Shown here: in pieces, positions 35,356 to 44,457 of the stretch
Layout of the letters: every line of letters starts with the position of its first letter
Numbering within the stretch: position 1 is the first letter of the stretch
DNA from: Mucilaginibacter pallidiroseus
Lineage (GTDB): Bacteria; Bacteroidota; Bacteroidia; Sphingobacteriales; Sphingobacteriaceae
DNA: 64,000 bases
Reading direction: 5' to 3'
Assembly (NCBI RefSeq): GCF_007846085.1
Contig: NZ_VOEJ01000003.1
Coordinates: 62,001 to 126,000 of the forward strand
Notes under the pieces: generated by a model
The model's database searches: none
Told to the model about the DNA's origin: nothing
Seen by the model: only the letters and a program-made list of their open reading frames with translations
Position numbers and translations under genes: made by a program

Positions 35356-36321
35356 ATGATAAAAGTTGAAAATCTTGTAAAATCATTTGGGACGGTAAAG
35401 GCAGTCGATAATATTTCTTTCGAAGTTAACGATGGCGAAAATATGGTATTACTCGGCACAAGCGGCTGCGGTAAAACCACGTTGCTTAAAATGCTAAACA
35501 GGCTGATCGAACCCGACAGCGGATCGATAACAATCAACAATGAAAATATTAATGCACAGCCTGCCGAGGATCTTCGCCGCAACATGGGTTATGTACTTCA
35601 AAACAACGGATTGTTTCCCCATTACACTGTGGCGCAAAATATTGCCGTTGTGCCAAGCCTTTTAAAATGGGACAAGGCCAAAACGCTATCAAGGGTTGAC
35701 GAGCTAATTCAGAAACTACATTTATCGAAAGATCATCTTGATGCCTACCCTCATGAACTTAGCGGCGGACAGCAGCAACGTGTAGGCCTGGCGAGGGCAC
35801 TGGCTGCCAATCCGCCTGTGTTGTTGATGGACGAACCATTTGGCGCGCTTGATAATGTCACCCGCTCAAAAATACATGATGAATTTAAGGCCCTTGACGA
35901 ACTAAAGCGCAAAACCATCATAATGGTAACGCACGATGTGCAGGAAGCTTTTGAACTTGCCGACAGGATTGCTTTAATGGATAATGGCCGTATAGTGCAA
36001 ACGGGAACACCTACCGAATTACTTTTTAACCCCGTAAACGATTTTGTACGTGGTTTTTTACAACACCAGCGTCTGCAATTGGAATTACGGGCTGTAAAGC
36101 TTGCAAACATTTGGGACTACCTGCCAACCGGCGGCCGAAAAATAAACACATCTTTAATCCCTGCTACAGCCGGTGTTTGGGAGGCGTTGAAAAATTTTAA
36201 ATTCTTCCCGCGCGAAACCATCAACCTGTTAAACCAGCAAAACCGGGAAGTTAAGTCTGTTACGTTTGATGAGTTGATGTCTGCTTATTCACAGTTTAAA
36301 ATACAACAGCCGCATGAATGA
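35356..36321 (+). CDS. egtV: ABC transporter ATPase of the EgtU/OpuC type
   Basis: A 321-residue ATPase with Walker A GTSGCGKTT, Q-loop LQNNGLFPHYTV, signature LSGGQQQR, Walker B VLLMDEPFGALD and H-loop THDVQEA. It has the extended C terminus of quaternary-amine importers. Its 3' end overlaps the permease gene by 8 bp, so the two are translated together. In Streptococcus and Helicobacter the related pair EgtV/EgtU imports ergothioneine. Linkage here to egtB and egtD supports the same role over betaine or choline uptake. The symbol rests on context. Confidence 0.82.
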   Translation: MIKVENLVKSFGTVKAVDNISFEVNDGENMVLLGTSGCGKTTLLKMLNRLIEPDSGSITINNENINAQPAEDLRRNMGYVLQNNGLFPHYTVAQNIAVVPSLLKWDKAKTLSRVDELIQKLHLSKDHLDAYPHELSGGQQQRVGLARALAANPPVLLMDEPFGALDNVTRSKIHDEFKALDELKRKTIIMVTHDVQEAFELADRIALMDNGRIVQTGTPTELLFNPVNDFVRGFLQHQRLQLELRAVKLANIWDYLPTGGRKINTSLIPATAGVWEALKNFKFFPRETINLLNQQNREVKSVTFDELMSAYSQFKIQQPHE

Positions 36322-37885
36322 GCATCAGCAAACCCTGTTCGAGTTTATGCAGCAGCAGGCCGATAAGCTTGGCGTACAAACCCTGCAACACATAGGCCTT
36401 ACCTTTATCTCGTTACTTATTGCGGTGATTATTGGCTTACCGCTTGGCATATACATCACCCGTCAAAAAAAAATATCGGGCCTGGTATTGGGCATAGCCG
36501 GCGTATTGCAAACTATACCCAGCATTGCGCTGCTCGGTTTTATGATCCCGGTTTTAGGCATTGGTGCCAAGCCTGCCATTGTTGCGCTGTTACTTTATGC
36601 ACTGTTACCTATTATACGCAATACTTACACAGGCATTACAGGTGTTAACCCCGCTGTGAAGGAAGCAGCCATTGCTATGGGCCTTAACAAGTGGCAGGTA
36701 CTGTTTAAAGTGGAGCTACCGTTAGCCATGCCCGTTATTTTGGCGGGGATACGCACAGCCACGGTAATTAACGTAGGTGTAGCTACCCTGGCATCTTACA
36801 TAGCAGCAGGCGGATTAGGCGAGTTTATCTTTGGCGGCATATCGCTTAACAACACCAACATGATTTTGGCAGGTGCAATACCTGCCGCACTATTGGCCAT
36901 TTTGTTTGATTTCCTGCTATCACGATTACAGAGGCTCAACTTTAAAAAAATAAGGGGTGCCGTAAAGGCCGCTCCTGTGCTGCTCGTATTACTCGCCTGC
37001 CTTTACTTCATTCCCTCGGCATACGGCAGCAAACTTACCGCAGGCTTTACGCCCGAATTTATGGGTCGCCAGGATGGCAATCTTGGTTTAGTCAGCAAAT
37101 ATGGCCTTAAAATACACACCATTGTTATAAATGATGCAGTAATGTATAAGGCTGCGCAGGAGAAAGAACTGGACGTTATAAGCGGCTACTCTACCGATGG
37201 TCGGTTAAAGGCCTATGATTTGGTTGTACTGGATGACGATAAAAAGATTTTTCCGCCCTATTATGCAGCCCCTATTGTGCGTGAGGATGCTTTAAAGAAC
37301 TTCCCTGAGCTTGAAAAAACACTTAACTTACTTTCCGGGCTGATAACTGATTCGGTTATGACCGACTTAAACTACCGTACCGATTACCTGCACCAAACGC
37401 CCGAGCGGGTGGCCAAAGATTTCCTGCAATCCAAAAACCTTTTAAAACCCGATAAGGGCGGCAAAAACGGCATTGTGCGCATCGGCTCAAAAATATTTGG
37501 TGAGCAATACATTTTGGCCAGCATATATGCCATGCTGATAAAAGGCTATACCGACTATGATGTAGCCACCAAAACGGGCCTGGGTGGAACCAAAATTTGC
37601 TTTGATGCCCTTACTAACAATCAGATCGACTTCTATCCCGAATATACCGGCACCGGCTTGCTTGCTATTTTACAGGCGCCTACCCAAACCGTTACGCGGC
37701 TGCAAGCAAGTAAGGATAGTACCTACAATTATGTACAGCGGCAGTTTCAGGAAAAATATAAGATCAAATGGCTGAAACCCATTGGCTTTAATAATGCCTA
37801 TGCTTTAATGATGAGACAAAAGCAGGCAAACGAGCTTAATATCAAAACAATTTCTGATCTTAAACGCTATTTGGAAATCAAATAA
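36314..37885 (+). CDS. egtU: EgtU-like permease fused to a substrate-binding domain (halves in swapped order)
   Basis: A 523-residue fusion. Residues 1-210 form the permease, with about six helices and the EAA loop (VKEAAIAMGLNKWQVLFKVE). Residues about 235-523 form an OpuAC/EgtU-type binding domain. The half with GYSTDGRLKAYDLVVLDDD, FPPYYAAPIVRE and LNYRTDYLHQTPERVAKDF comes first. The half with IGSKIFGEQYIL, GLGGTKICFDAL, DFYPEYTGTG and KWLKPIGFNNAYAL comes last. In OpuCC the order is the reverse. Ergothioneine is a trimethylated betaine, which fits this fold. It overlaps the ATPase gene and ends 5 bp before egtB. Confidence 0.83.
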   Translation: MNEHQQTLFEFMQQQADKLGVQTLQHIGLTFISLLIAVIIGLPLGIYITRQKKISGLVLGIAGVLQTIPSIALLGFMIPVLGIGAKPAIVALLLYALLPIIRNTYTGITGVNPAVKEAAIAMGLNKWQVLFKVELPLAMPVILAGIRTATVINVGVATLASYIAAGGLGEFIFGGISLNNTNMILAGAIPAALLAILFDFLLSRLQRLNFKKIRGAVKAAPVLLVLLACLYFIPSAYGSKLTAGFTPEFMGRQDGNLGLVSKYGLKIHTIVINDAVMYKAAQEKELDVISGYSTDGRLKAYDLVVLDDDKKIFPPYYAAPIVREDALKNFPELEKTLNLLSGLITDSVMTDLNYRTDYLHQTPERVAKDFLQSKNLLKPDKGGKNGIVRIGSKIFGEQYILASIYAMLIKGYTDYDVATKTGLGGTKICFDALTNNQIDFYPEYTGTGLLAILQAPTQTVTRLQASKDSTYNYVQRQFQEKYKIKWLKPIGFNNAYALMMRQKQANELNIKTISDLKRYLEIK

Positions 37886-37890
37886 TACCG

Positions 37891-39039
37891 ATGGATTTAT
37901 CCGAATGTTATAAAAAGGTGAGGCAACGCACCGAAGACATTTGCAGCCCCCTGCAAACCGAAGATTATGTCGTTCAGCCTGTAGTTGATGTGAGCCCGCC
38001 CAAATGGCATATAGGCCACACTACATGGTTTTTTGAAACTTTCATACTCAAGCCCTATTTTATGGGTTATCAGGAATATGATTCTAACTTCAATTACGTC
38101 TTTAACAGCTACTATGAAACTGTAGGTAACCGCGTAATCCGTACAGACAGGGGCAACTTAAGCCGCCCTACCGTTATCGAAATACAGCTTTACCGTAAGT
38201 ATCTAGATGATGCCATGTACAACTTTTTAAGTGAAGGCGTTACTGATGATGTTAAGGAACTATTAGTGCTTGGTTTGAATCATGAAGAACAGCATCAGGA
38301 ACTGTTACTTACCGATATCAAATACATACTGGGCAATAATCCGTTGTTTCCTGCTTACTCACTCGATTATAAAACGCCGGAGATTGACCATACCGATGCG
38401 GGCATGATAACCCTAGACGAGGGTATTTACGAAATAGGCTTTAACGGCGAAGGCTTTAGCTTTGATAATGAGCATAACCGCCACAAAGTTTACTTAAACA
38501 GCTTTGCAATAAGCCCCAATCTGGTTACCAATGCCGAGTACATAGAGTTTATAGAAGCTGGTGGTTATCATGACTTTCGCCACTGGCATGCTGCCGGTTG
38601 GGACTGGGTAAATACAAACAAGGCCGAGGCACCTATGTACTGGCACAATATTGACGGGCAATGGCACAACTATACTTATCACGGCTTACAGCCCGTAACT
38701 GCGCACCAACCCGTATGCCACATAAGCTACTACGAAGCTTATGCTTACGCATCGTGGAAAGGACTGCGCCTGCCTACCGAATTTGAGTGGGAAGCAGCAT
38801 CTAATCAATTTAAATGGGGCAGCCGCTGGGAATGGACAGAAAGTTCGTACCTTCCTTACCCGGGCTTTGCTAAAGCACCCGGCGCAATTGGCGAGTACAA
38901 CGGCAAATTTATGGTGGGGCAAAAGGTTTTACGCGGCGCTTCAGAGGTGACGTCGCCAGACCATAGCCGTAACACCTACCGCAATTTCTTTCAACCCGAA
39001 CTGCGCTGGCAGTTTACAGGCATACGCCTGGCCAAATAA
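37891..39039 (+). CDS. egtB: Ergothioneine biosynthesis protein EgtB (sulfoxide synthase)
   Basis: A 382-residue mononuclear iron enzyme. The N-terminal DinB-like domain supplies the three-His iron site: His43 in HIGHTTWFFE, and His131 and His135 in NHEEQHQELLL. The C-terminal half is the formylglycine-generating-enzyme-like fold, with NRHKVYLNSFAISPNLVTN, SWKGLRLPTEFEWEAA, and a terminal FFQPELRWQFTGIRLAK. EgtB joins a cysteine-type thiol to hercynine with oxygen. No egtA or egtC is nearby, so cysteine may be the sulfur donor as in type II systems. No egtE is present either. It is 8 bp before egtD. Confidence 0.92.
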   Translation: MDLSECYKKVRQRTEDICSPLQTEDYVVQPVVDVSPPKWHIGHTTWFFETFILKPYFMGYQEYDSNFNYVFNSYYETVGNRVIRTDRGNLSRPTVIEIQLYRKYLDDAMYNFLSEGVTDDVKELLVLGLNHEEQHQELLLTDIKYILGNNPLFPAYSLDYKTPEIDHTDAGMITLDEGIYEIGFNGEGFSFDNEHNRHKVYLNSFAISPNLVTNAEYIEFIEAGGYHDFRHWHAAGWDWVNTNKAEAPMYWHNIDGQWHNYTYHGLQPVTAHQPVCHISYYEAYAYASWKGLRLPTEFEWEAASNQFKWGSRWEWTESSYLPYPGFAKAPGAIGEYNGKFMVGQKVLRGASEVTSPDHSRNTYRNFFQPELRWQFTGIRLAK

Positions 39040-39047
39040 CGTCAACA

Positions 39048-40034
39048 ATGGCAAGTAATACACTAACACCACAAGATTGCGATTCGCAAATCATGAATAG
39101 CCAATTTTATAAAGATGTTATAGCCGGCCTTGGCTCAACGCCAAAACATCTCGATTCTAAATACTTTTACGACGCCGCAGGCGATAAGCTCTTCCAGGAC
39201 CTGATGAGTTGCGACGAATATTATCCGACCAATTGCGAAATGGAGATATTTACCTCACAAACCGCAGAGATTTGCGAGGCAATGATGGGTAATGGCGACG
39301 CCTTCGACCTTATTGAGCTTGGCGCCGGTGATGCCACAAAATCATCGCACTTGCTACGCTACTTAATAGATAACAAGGCTGACTTCTCATATATGCCAAT
39401 CGATATTTCAGACAATGTAATATCGCTTTTAAATATCACCCTGCCGGTAACATTACCGGGCATAAATATCACAGGTCTTAACGGCGAATACTTTGATATG
39501 CTTAAGAAGGCTGCGGCAATGTCAAACAGGCGCAAGGTTGTAATGTTCCTTGGCTCCAATATTGGCAACATGCCCGTAGCTGATGCGCAGGAATTCGCAA
39601 AAGAACTGCGCCGCCACCTGTCGCCGGGCGACATGGTATTTGTAGGCATCGACCTAAAAAAGAGTCCAAAGACGGTACTTGCAGCCTATAACGACAGTGA
39701 AGGAATAACCAAACAATTTAACCTTAATCTGCTGCACCGTATTAACCGGGAGCTGCATGGCAACTTTAATATAGACAACTTTGATCATTACGCTGTTTAC
39801 GACCCCGAGACCGGTGCCTGCCGGAGCTACCTGATAAGCCTTACGCAGCAAGAGGTAATGGTGGGCGACAAGCTTATTCATTTTGAGAAGGACGAATATA
39901 TTTTCATGGAAATTTCTCAGAAATACACCATGGCGCAAACAGAAGAAATGGCCATCCAGGCAGGCTTTAAAGCAACGGCGCACTTTACCGATAGTAAAAA
40001 TTGGTTTACAGATGCGGTATGGCTGGCTGTATAA
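39048..40034 (+). CDS. egtD: L-histidine N-alpha-methyltransferase EgtD
   Basis: A 328-residue SAM-dependent methyltransferase of normal EgtD length. The family start KHLDSKYFYDAAGDKLFQD is followed by the SAM loop ELGAGDATKSS (from residue 90), PIDIS, a conserved FLGSNIGNM segment, and the C-terminal MEISQKYTMAQTEEMA. EgtD makes hercynine by trimethylating histidine, the first step of ergothioneine synthesis. It is the last gene of the operon. The cell can therefore form hercynine and sulfurise it with EgtB from adjacent genes. Confidence 0.93.
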   Translation: MASNTLTPQDCDSQIMNSQFYKDVIAGLGSTPKHLDSKYFYDAAGDKLFQDLMSCDEYYPTNCEMEIFTSQTAEICEAMMGNGDAFDLIELGAGDATKSSHLLRYLIDNKADFSYMPIDISDNVISLLNITLPVTLPGINITGLNGEYFDMLKKAAAMSNRRKVVMFLGSNIGNMPVADAQEFAKELRRHLSPGDMVFVGIDLKKSPKTVLAAYNDSEGITKQFNLNLLHRINRELHGNFNIDNFDHYAVYDPETGACRSYLISLTQQEVMVGDKLIHFEKDEYIFMEISQKYTMAQTEEMAIQAGFKATAHFTDSKNWFTDAVWLAV

Positions 40035-40186
40035 TTTCCCAGTTTTAAGTATCATATATCCAGGAAAAACATTGCGCTTTTTCGAAAGTCATTAATTGAA
40101 ATTTTTGTTATAAAGCATTTTGCTTTGCAAAAATTCGATACTTTCGCACTGCGAATTTTCTCCCTCAAATTTGCAGTTAAGTTGCT

Positions 40187-40200
40187 GTAGCTCGAGCTAC
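40187..40200. repeat. Perfect 14-bp palindrome between egtD and an SRPBCC gene
   Basis: GTAGCTCGAGCTAC is its own reverse complement. It lies 70 bp before the likely start at 40270. A second imperfect inverted repeat (AAAATTCG near 40131, CGAATTTT near 40152) is just upstream. Either could be an operator or part of a terminator. Confidence 0.5.
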
Positions 40201-40269
40201 GGTACAAAAAACCAATTGTAAGTAGCGCGCACTTTTATGCGCCATAATTTTTTTGACTGTACTTGTGTT

Positions 40270-40704
40270 ATGAGCGCAAATTTATTTGAGCCTGTTTTTA
40301 TTGAACGCTATTTTGATGCGGATCCGCAGCATCTATTTGCCGCGTGGACCGATCCGGAATTGATAAAACTATGGCTTTTTAAAAGTGATAGCAGCAACAT
40401 AAGCAGTGTGGATATTGATTTGCAGGGTGGGGGCTGTTTTTCAATTATCGAGCAAACGTCTATCGGGCAACTAATAGACCATTTTGGTATTTATAAGCGC
40501 ATTGTACGCCCGCAACGCTTATCATTTACCTTGCAGGTTCCCCACCATTTCACAGGCTCAACCACAATTGAAGTAAATATAAACCCCGATGGCGATGGCA
40601 GTTTGCTCGCCTTTAAACAAACCGGCATCGACCCTAAGATAGTTGGCAACGCATGGCAAAAAATGTTCGATCAGTTAGATAAAGTCTTCGCAACACTCTC
40701 TTGA
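40270..40704 (+). CDS. SRPBCC/AHSA1-domain protein
   Basis: The ATG at 40270 is chosen because family similarity begins with FIERYFDADPQHLFAAWTDPE; an earlier ATG at 40237 adds only unsupported residues. The 144-residue protein has the START-like helix-grip pattern, with WLF after the first helix, a mid-strand GGCFSIIE, and the C-terminal helix NAWQKMFDQLDKVF. Members bind hydrophobic ligands or assist Hsp90. It is a single gene with its own upstream region and is probably unrelated to the ergothioneine operon. Confidence 0.8.
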   Translation: MSANLFEPVFIERYFDADPQHLFAAWTDPELIKLWLFKSDSSNISSVDIDLQGGGCFSIIEQTSIGQLIDHFGIYKRIVRPQRLSFTLQVPHHFTGSTTIEVNINPDGDGSLLAFKQTGIDPKIVGNAWQKMFDQLDKVFATLS

Positions 40705-40752
40705 TATTGCCTTTGTAATTATAAGCCCTATATTTATACAAAACAACCTTAA

Positions 40753-41694
40753 ATGACGCCTTCATCAATGCTCTTGTTGCTCATCGTATTTTTTGTACTC
40801 ATTGTATTGTTCTCTTCATTTGTAACAGTTAAACAGGGTACAATTGTAGTTATAACCATATTTGGTAAGTACCGCCGCATACTCACGCCGGGCCTAAACT
40901 TCAAGATCCCCTTAATAGAAAACATATACTCTAAAATATCTATTCAAAACCGGTCTGTAGAGCTCGAGTTCCAGGCGGTTACGTATGACCAGGCCAATGT
41001 TTATTTCAAGGCCATGCTGTTATACTCGGTACTTAATCAGGAAGAAGAAACGATTAAGAACGTCGCCTTTAAGTTTGTTGACGAGCGTAACCTGATGCAG
41101 GCGCTTATCCGTACTGTTGAAGGTTCTATCCGTGCGTTTGTAGCCACAAAAAAACAGGCCGAGGTATTGGTGCTTCGTCGCGATATAGTAGAACACGTTA
41201 AAGAGCAATTAGACAATATATTGGAGAACTGGGGTTACCATTTGCAGGACTTACAGCTTAACGATATTACGTTTGATGATATCATCATGAAATCAATGAG
41301 CCAGGTAGTAGCATCAAATAATCTTAAAGCGGCTGCCGAAAATGAAGGACAGGCTTTACTAATTACAAAAACCAAGGCTGCAGAAGCCGATGGTAACGCT
41401 ATAAAAATATCTGCCGAGGCCGAGCGTCAGGCAGCACAGCTACGCGGGCAGGGTATAGCATTGTTCCGCGAGGAAGTAGCCAAGGGTATGACCATGGCTG
41501 CCAAAGAAATGCAAAGCGCCAACATGGATACCTCGGTTATTCTGTTTACCATGTGGACCGAATCAATCAAACACTTTTCTGAAAACTCAACCGGCAACGT
41601 TATTTTCCTTGATGGCTCTGCAGATAGCATGCAGCGCACCATGAAAGAAATGATGAGCTTAAACCTTTTGCATACCGAAGCAGTCAAAAAGTAA
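40753..41694 (+). CDS. SPFH/band 7 membrane protein
   Basis: A 313-residue protein with one N-terminal membrane helix (about 5-25) and the SPFH core (VKQGTIVVITIFGKYRRILTPG, then LQLNDITFDD). An Ala/Glu-rich coiled coil (about 190-250) is followed by a C-terminal helix region. These stomatin/HflC-like proteins form ring scaffolds on the inner membrane and often control proteases. The gene lies 21 bp before the DUF922 gene. No NfeD or HflK partner is adjacent. Confidence 0.87.
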   Translation: MTPSSMLLLLIVFFVLIVLFSSFVTVKQGTIVVITIFGKYRRILTPGLNFKIPLIENIYSKISIQNRSVELEFQAVTYDQANVYFKAMLLYSVLNQEEETIKNVAFKFVDERNLMQALIRTVEGSIRAFVATKKQAEVLVLRRDIVEHVKEQLDNILENWGYHLQDLQLNDITFDDIIMKSMSQVVASNNLKAAAENEGQALLITKTKAAEADGNAIKISAEAERQAAQLRGQGIALFREEVAKGMTMAAKEMQSANMDTSVILFTMWTESIKHFSENSTGNVIFLDGSADSMQRTMKEMMSLNLLHTEAVKK

Positions 41695-41715
41695 CAAACT
41701 TTACTGCCGGTTAAA

Positions 41716-42273
41716 ATGGTTAAAAATATTTTTAAAGTGCTATGCGCTGCGGGTATGTTTTGCCTTAGCATTGCAACATCAAAGGCCCAGCCGCACCGTA
41801 TGTTAACCCCTGATGATTTCAGGGGAATGCCACGTGTAAACAACCGGGGCGTGGTGGCTTATACCAATTGCACCATAAATTTTAGTTACCAGGCCAACCA
41901 TGCCGACGGCTACTACCGCGTGCATGCCAATGTGAGCCTCACCATGAACCGCGACCGCTCATGGATTGATATGAACCGTATAACATCGCAAGCCCAGCTT
42001 AACGAAATTTTGAAGCACGAACAGGGGCACTACACCATTGCCTACCTGGAGCAACAGGAAGTTTTAAGAGCCATACAACGCACCCGTTTTACAGCCAACT
42101 ACCGCTACGAGGCTATGGATGTGTTCAATCGCATTGACGCCAAGTACAAGCAGCTTAATATTGATTATGACGAAGATACCGAGCATAGTGTAAACAAACA
42201 GCAGCAACACAGTTGGGACGTATACTTTGCAAAGCGCCTGCAATTTATGCCGCAGGAAACTGCAAGCCTGTGA
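41716..42273 (+). CDS. DUF922 secreted putative zinc protease
   Basis: A 185-residue exported protein with a signal peptide ending at SKA-QP. It has the DUF922 layout: RMLTPDDFRGMP at the front, INFSYQANHADG in the middle, and an HExxH-like site in ILKHEQGHYTIAYLEQQEV (His, Glu, His). The motif predicts a metalloprotease, though activity of the family is not well documented. It is 21 bp after the SPFH gene and could be co-transcribed with it. Confidence 0.8.
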   Translation: MVKNIFKVLCAAGMFCLSIATSKAQPHRMLTPDDFRGMPRVNNRGVVAYTNCTINFSYQANHADGYYRVHANVSLTMNRDRSWIDMNRITSQAQLNEILKHEQGHYTIAYLEQQEVLRAIQRTRFTANYRYEAMDVFNRIDAKYKQLNIDYDEDTEHSVNKQQQHSWDVYFAKRLQFMPQETASL

Positions 42274-42286
42274 GTTGAACATTAGC

Positions 42287-42316
42287 TTGCCATGTGTGCA
42301 TTTATAATTACTTTTG
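42287..42316 (+). promoter_or_regulatory. Promoter of the lpxH-like gene, giving a very short leader
   Basis: TTG (42287-42289), a 19-bp spacer and a perfect -7 box TACTTTTG (42309-42316) match the Bacteroidota consensus. The ATG is only 6 nt after the box, so the transcript would be leaderless or nearly so. Confidence 0.6.
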
Positions 42317-42322
42317 GGCAAT

Positions 42323-43099
42323 ATGCCTGCTGGTACTAAAATTTACTTTGCTTCTGATTTTCATTTAGGGGTTGATGGGGTTGAAAAAGCCGCCGTTCGT
42401 GAAGCCCGCGTTGTGCGTTGGCTGGAGCATATACGCCACGATGCTGCCGAGGTTTTCCTGGTAGGCGATGTTTTTGATTTTTGGTTTGAGTATGCAACCG
42501 TTGTACCCCGTGGCAATATTCGCTTTTTGGGCAAACTGGCCGAAATGGCCGACGCGGGCATAAAGCTTTACTTTTTTAAAGGCAACCACGATATGTGGAT
42601 GTTTGATTATTTTGAAAAGGAGCTGAATGCAACCATCATAAGCAATGAAATGGAGTTTGAGCGCAGTGGCAAAAAGTTTTATCTGCATCACGGAGACGGG
42701 CTTGGCCCCGGCGATAAAAAGTACAAGGTGCTTAAAAAGATATTTCGCAGCCCGCTGTGCCAGTGGTTATTTGCAAGGCTGCACCCCAACCTGGGCATAG
42801 GAATAGCCTCAAGATGGTCGCACGGAAGTAAGCTTTCTAATGCACGCATGGCCGAAGAAAAGTTGCACCCCCAGGAGTGGATCGAGCTTTATGCCCAGGA
42901 GCTCGCAACCACCCATCAGTTTGACTACTTTATTTGCGGTCATCGCCACAAACCAAAAGATATACCCATCCCCGGCAGCAACAGCCGTTATATTAACCTT
43001 GGTGACTGGATAGGCAATTTTACCTATGCCGTATTTGATGGTAACGATGTTGAACTGAAATCTTTTGATGGCGGCAAAATGAGCTACGTACCCAAGTAA
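42323..43099 (+). CDS. lpxH: UDP-2,3-diacylglucosamine diphosphatase (LpxH-like)
   Basis: The ATG at 42323 is preferred over an in-frame TTG at 42314, which lies in the promoter box. The 258-residue calcineurin-like phosphoesterase has the full metal-site series: SDFHLG, GDVFDFWFEY, GNHDMW, HHGDGLGPGD and CGHRHKP. This is the pattern of LpxH, which releases UMP from UDP-diacylglucosamine to give lipid X in lipid A synthesis at the inner membrane. No other lpx gene is adjacent. It is the usual Bacteroidota form. Confidence 0.87.
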   Translation: MPAGTKIYFASDFHLGVDGVEKAAVREARVVRWLEHIRHDAAEVFLVGDVFDFWFEYATVVPRGNIRFLGKLAEMADAGIKLYFFKGNHDMWMFDYFEKELNATIISNEMEFERSGKKFYLHHGDGLGPGDKKYKVLKKIFRSPLCQWLFARLHPNLGIGIASRWSHGSKLSNARMAEEKLHPQEWIELYAQELATTHQFDYFICGHRHKPKDIPIPGSNSRYINLGDWIGNFTYAVFDGNDVELKSFDGGKMSYVPK

Positions 43100-43334
43100 T
43101 ATCAACGCATCATCACACCGGCCATATTCTATTGAGACACAGCAGCTATCTTTTACAATCTGCTGAATTTATTATCTGCCTTAAAATGCGTATTTTCGCA
43201 TGCTTTTAGCAAGCGCAGCCACAATAAACCATTTTATAACGATGCTTTATAGTTAGTGACGTAGCTTGTATAGCAAAGCGGGGCCGCAGTAACCTACAAA
43301 CTACTGCAATTGATTTTCTACGAATTATAATACG

Positions 43335-44408
43335 ATGTTAGAGAAATTAGAATTGATATTTCAGCGCTGGAAAACGGTAGAAGGCGAACTTAGCAGCCCG
43401 GATGCGATGGCTGACATGAAGCGTTTTGCCCAGCTGAATAAAGAATATAAAGACCTGGCTAAAATTGTTGACGAGTATAACGTTTACAAAAACGTAATGA
43501 GCAACATTGACGCCAACAAAGAAATTTTAGCAACAGAGAAAGACGAAGAGTTTCGTGAAATGGCTAAGATGGAATTGGATGAGCTTTTAGAGAAACAGGA
43601 TGAAATGGAAGAAAAAATCCGTTTGATGCTGATCCCTAAAGATCCGGAAGACTCGAAGAATGCCATTGTGGAAATACGCGGCGGTACCGGTGGTGACGAG
43701 GCTGCGCTGTTTGCAGGCGACCTTTACCGCATGTACATGCGCTATTGCGAACGCCGCGGCTGGCGTACCGAATTGGTTGACTACACCGAGGGTACATCCG
43801 GAGGTTACAAGGAGATTGTATTTAACGTAAATGCCGAAGATGCCTACGGTAATTTCAAATACGAATCGGGTGTACACCGTGTACAGCGTGTGCCTGATAC
43901 CGAAACCCAGGGCCGTGTGCATACATCAGCAGCTTCTGTTGTGGTATTGCCGGAAGTTGATGAGTTTGACATTGTGTTAAACCCTGCTGATATCCGTAAA
44001 GATTTATTCTGTGCATCGGGCCCGGGCGGTCAGTCGGTAAATACCACTTATTCAGCAGTGCGTTTAACACACATGCCAACAGGTATTGTTGCGCAATGCC
44101 AGGATCAGAAATCGCAGTTAAAAAACTTTGACAAGGCTTTACAGGTACTACGTTCACGTGTTTATGAAATGGAGCTGCAAAAGCACCTGGAAGAAACATC
44201 GAAAAAACGTAAAACGATGGTTGCTACTGGTGACAGGAGTGCTAAAGTACGTACCTATAACTATCCGCAGGGCAGATTAACCGAGCACCGTATCGGTTTA
44301 ACCATATATAACCTTACCGGTGTTATGAACGGCGACCTGCAGGAAATTATGGAAGCTCTGCAATTTGCAGAGAATGCCGAAAAGCTAAAAGAAGGAACGG
44401 TTGCTTAA
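43335..44408 (+). CDS. prfA: Peptide chain release factor 1
   Basis: A 357-residue class I release factor of standard length. The GGQ catalytic loop lies at 231-233 ([20 protein letters not shown]), and the domain-2 codon-recognition region reads [14 protein letters not shown]. The C-terminal [11 protein letters not shown] is typical of RF1/RF2. RF1 ends translation at UAA and UAG. The gene stands alone, followed 16 bp later by a promoter for a toxin-antitoxin pair. Confidence 0.95.
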   Translation: MLEKLELIFQRWKTVEGELSSPDAMADMKRFAQLNKEYKDLAKIVDEYNVYKNVMSNIDANKEILATEKDEEFREMAKMELDELLEKQDEMEEKIRLMLIPKDPEDSKNAIVEIRGGTGGDEAALFAGDLYRMYMRYCERRGWRTELVDYTEGTSGGYKEIVFNVNAEDAYGNFKYESGVHRVQRVPDTETQGRVHTSAASVVVLPEVDEFDIVLNPADIRKDLFCASGPGGQSVNTTYSAVRLTHMPTGIVAQCQDQKSQLKNFDKALQVLRSRVYEMELQKHLEETSKKRKTMVATGDRSAKVRTYNYPQGRLTEHRIGLTIYNLTGVMNGDLQEIMEALQFAENAEKLKEGTVA

Positions 44409-44432
44409 GTTGTTATTATTTATTTAGCTTTG
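44401..44432 (+). promoter_or_regulatory. Promoter of the toxin-antitoxin pair
   Basis: TTGC (44401-44404), 20 bp, and a perfect -7 box TAGCTTTG (44425-44432). The -33 element overlaps the end of prfA. The ATG is 25 nt downstream of the box. Confidence 0.6.
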
Positions 44433-44457
44433 TTATAGCAGGTTAATATTATACGCC

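Noticed and set aside
37891..40034. OvoA-type ovothiol synthase
   Set aside because: The iron-enzyme and methyltransferase parts are separate genes, and the methyltransferase is the EgtD histidine-methylating type rather than a fused OvoA C-terminal domain.
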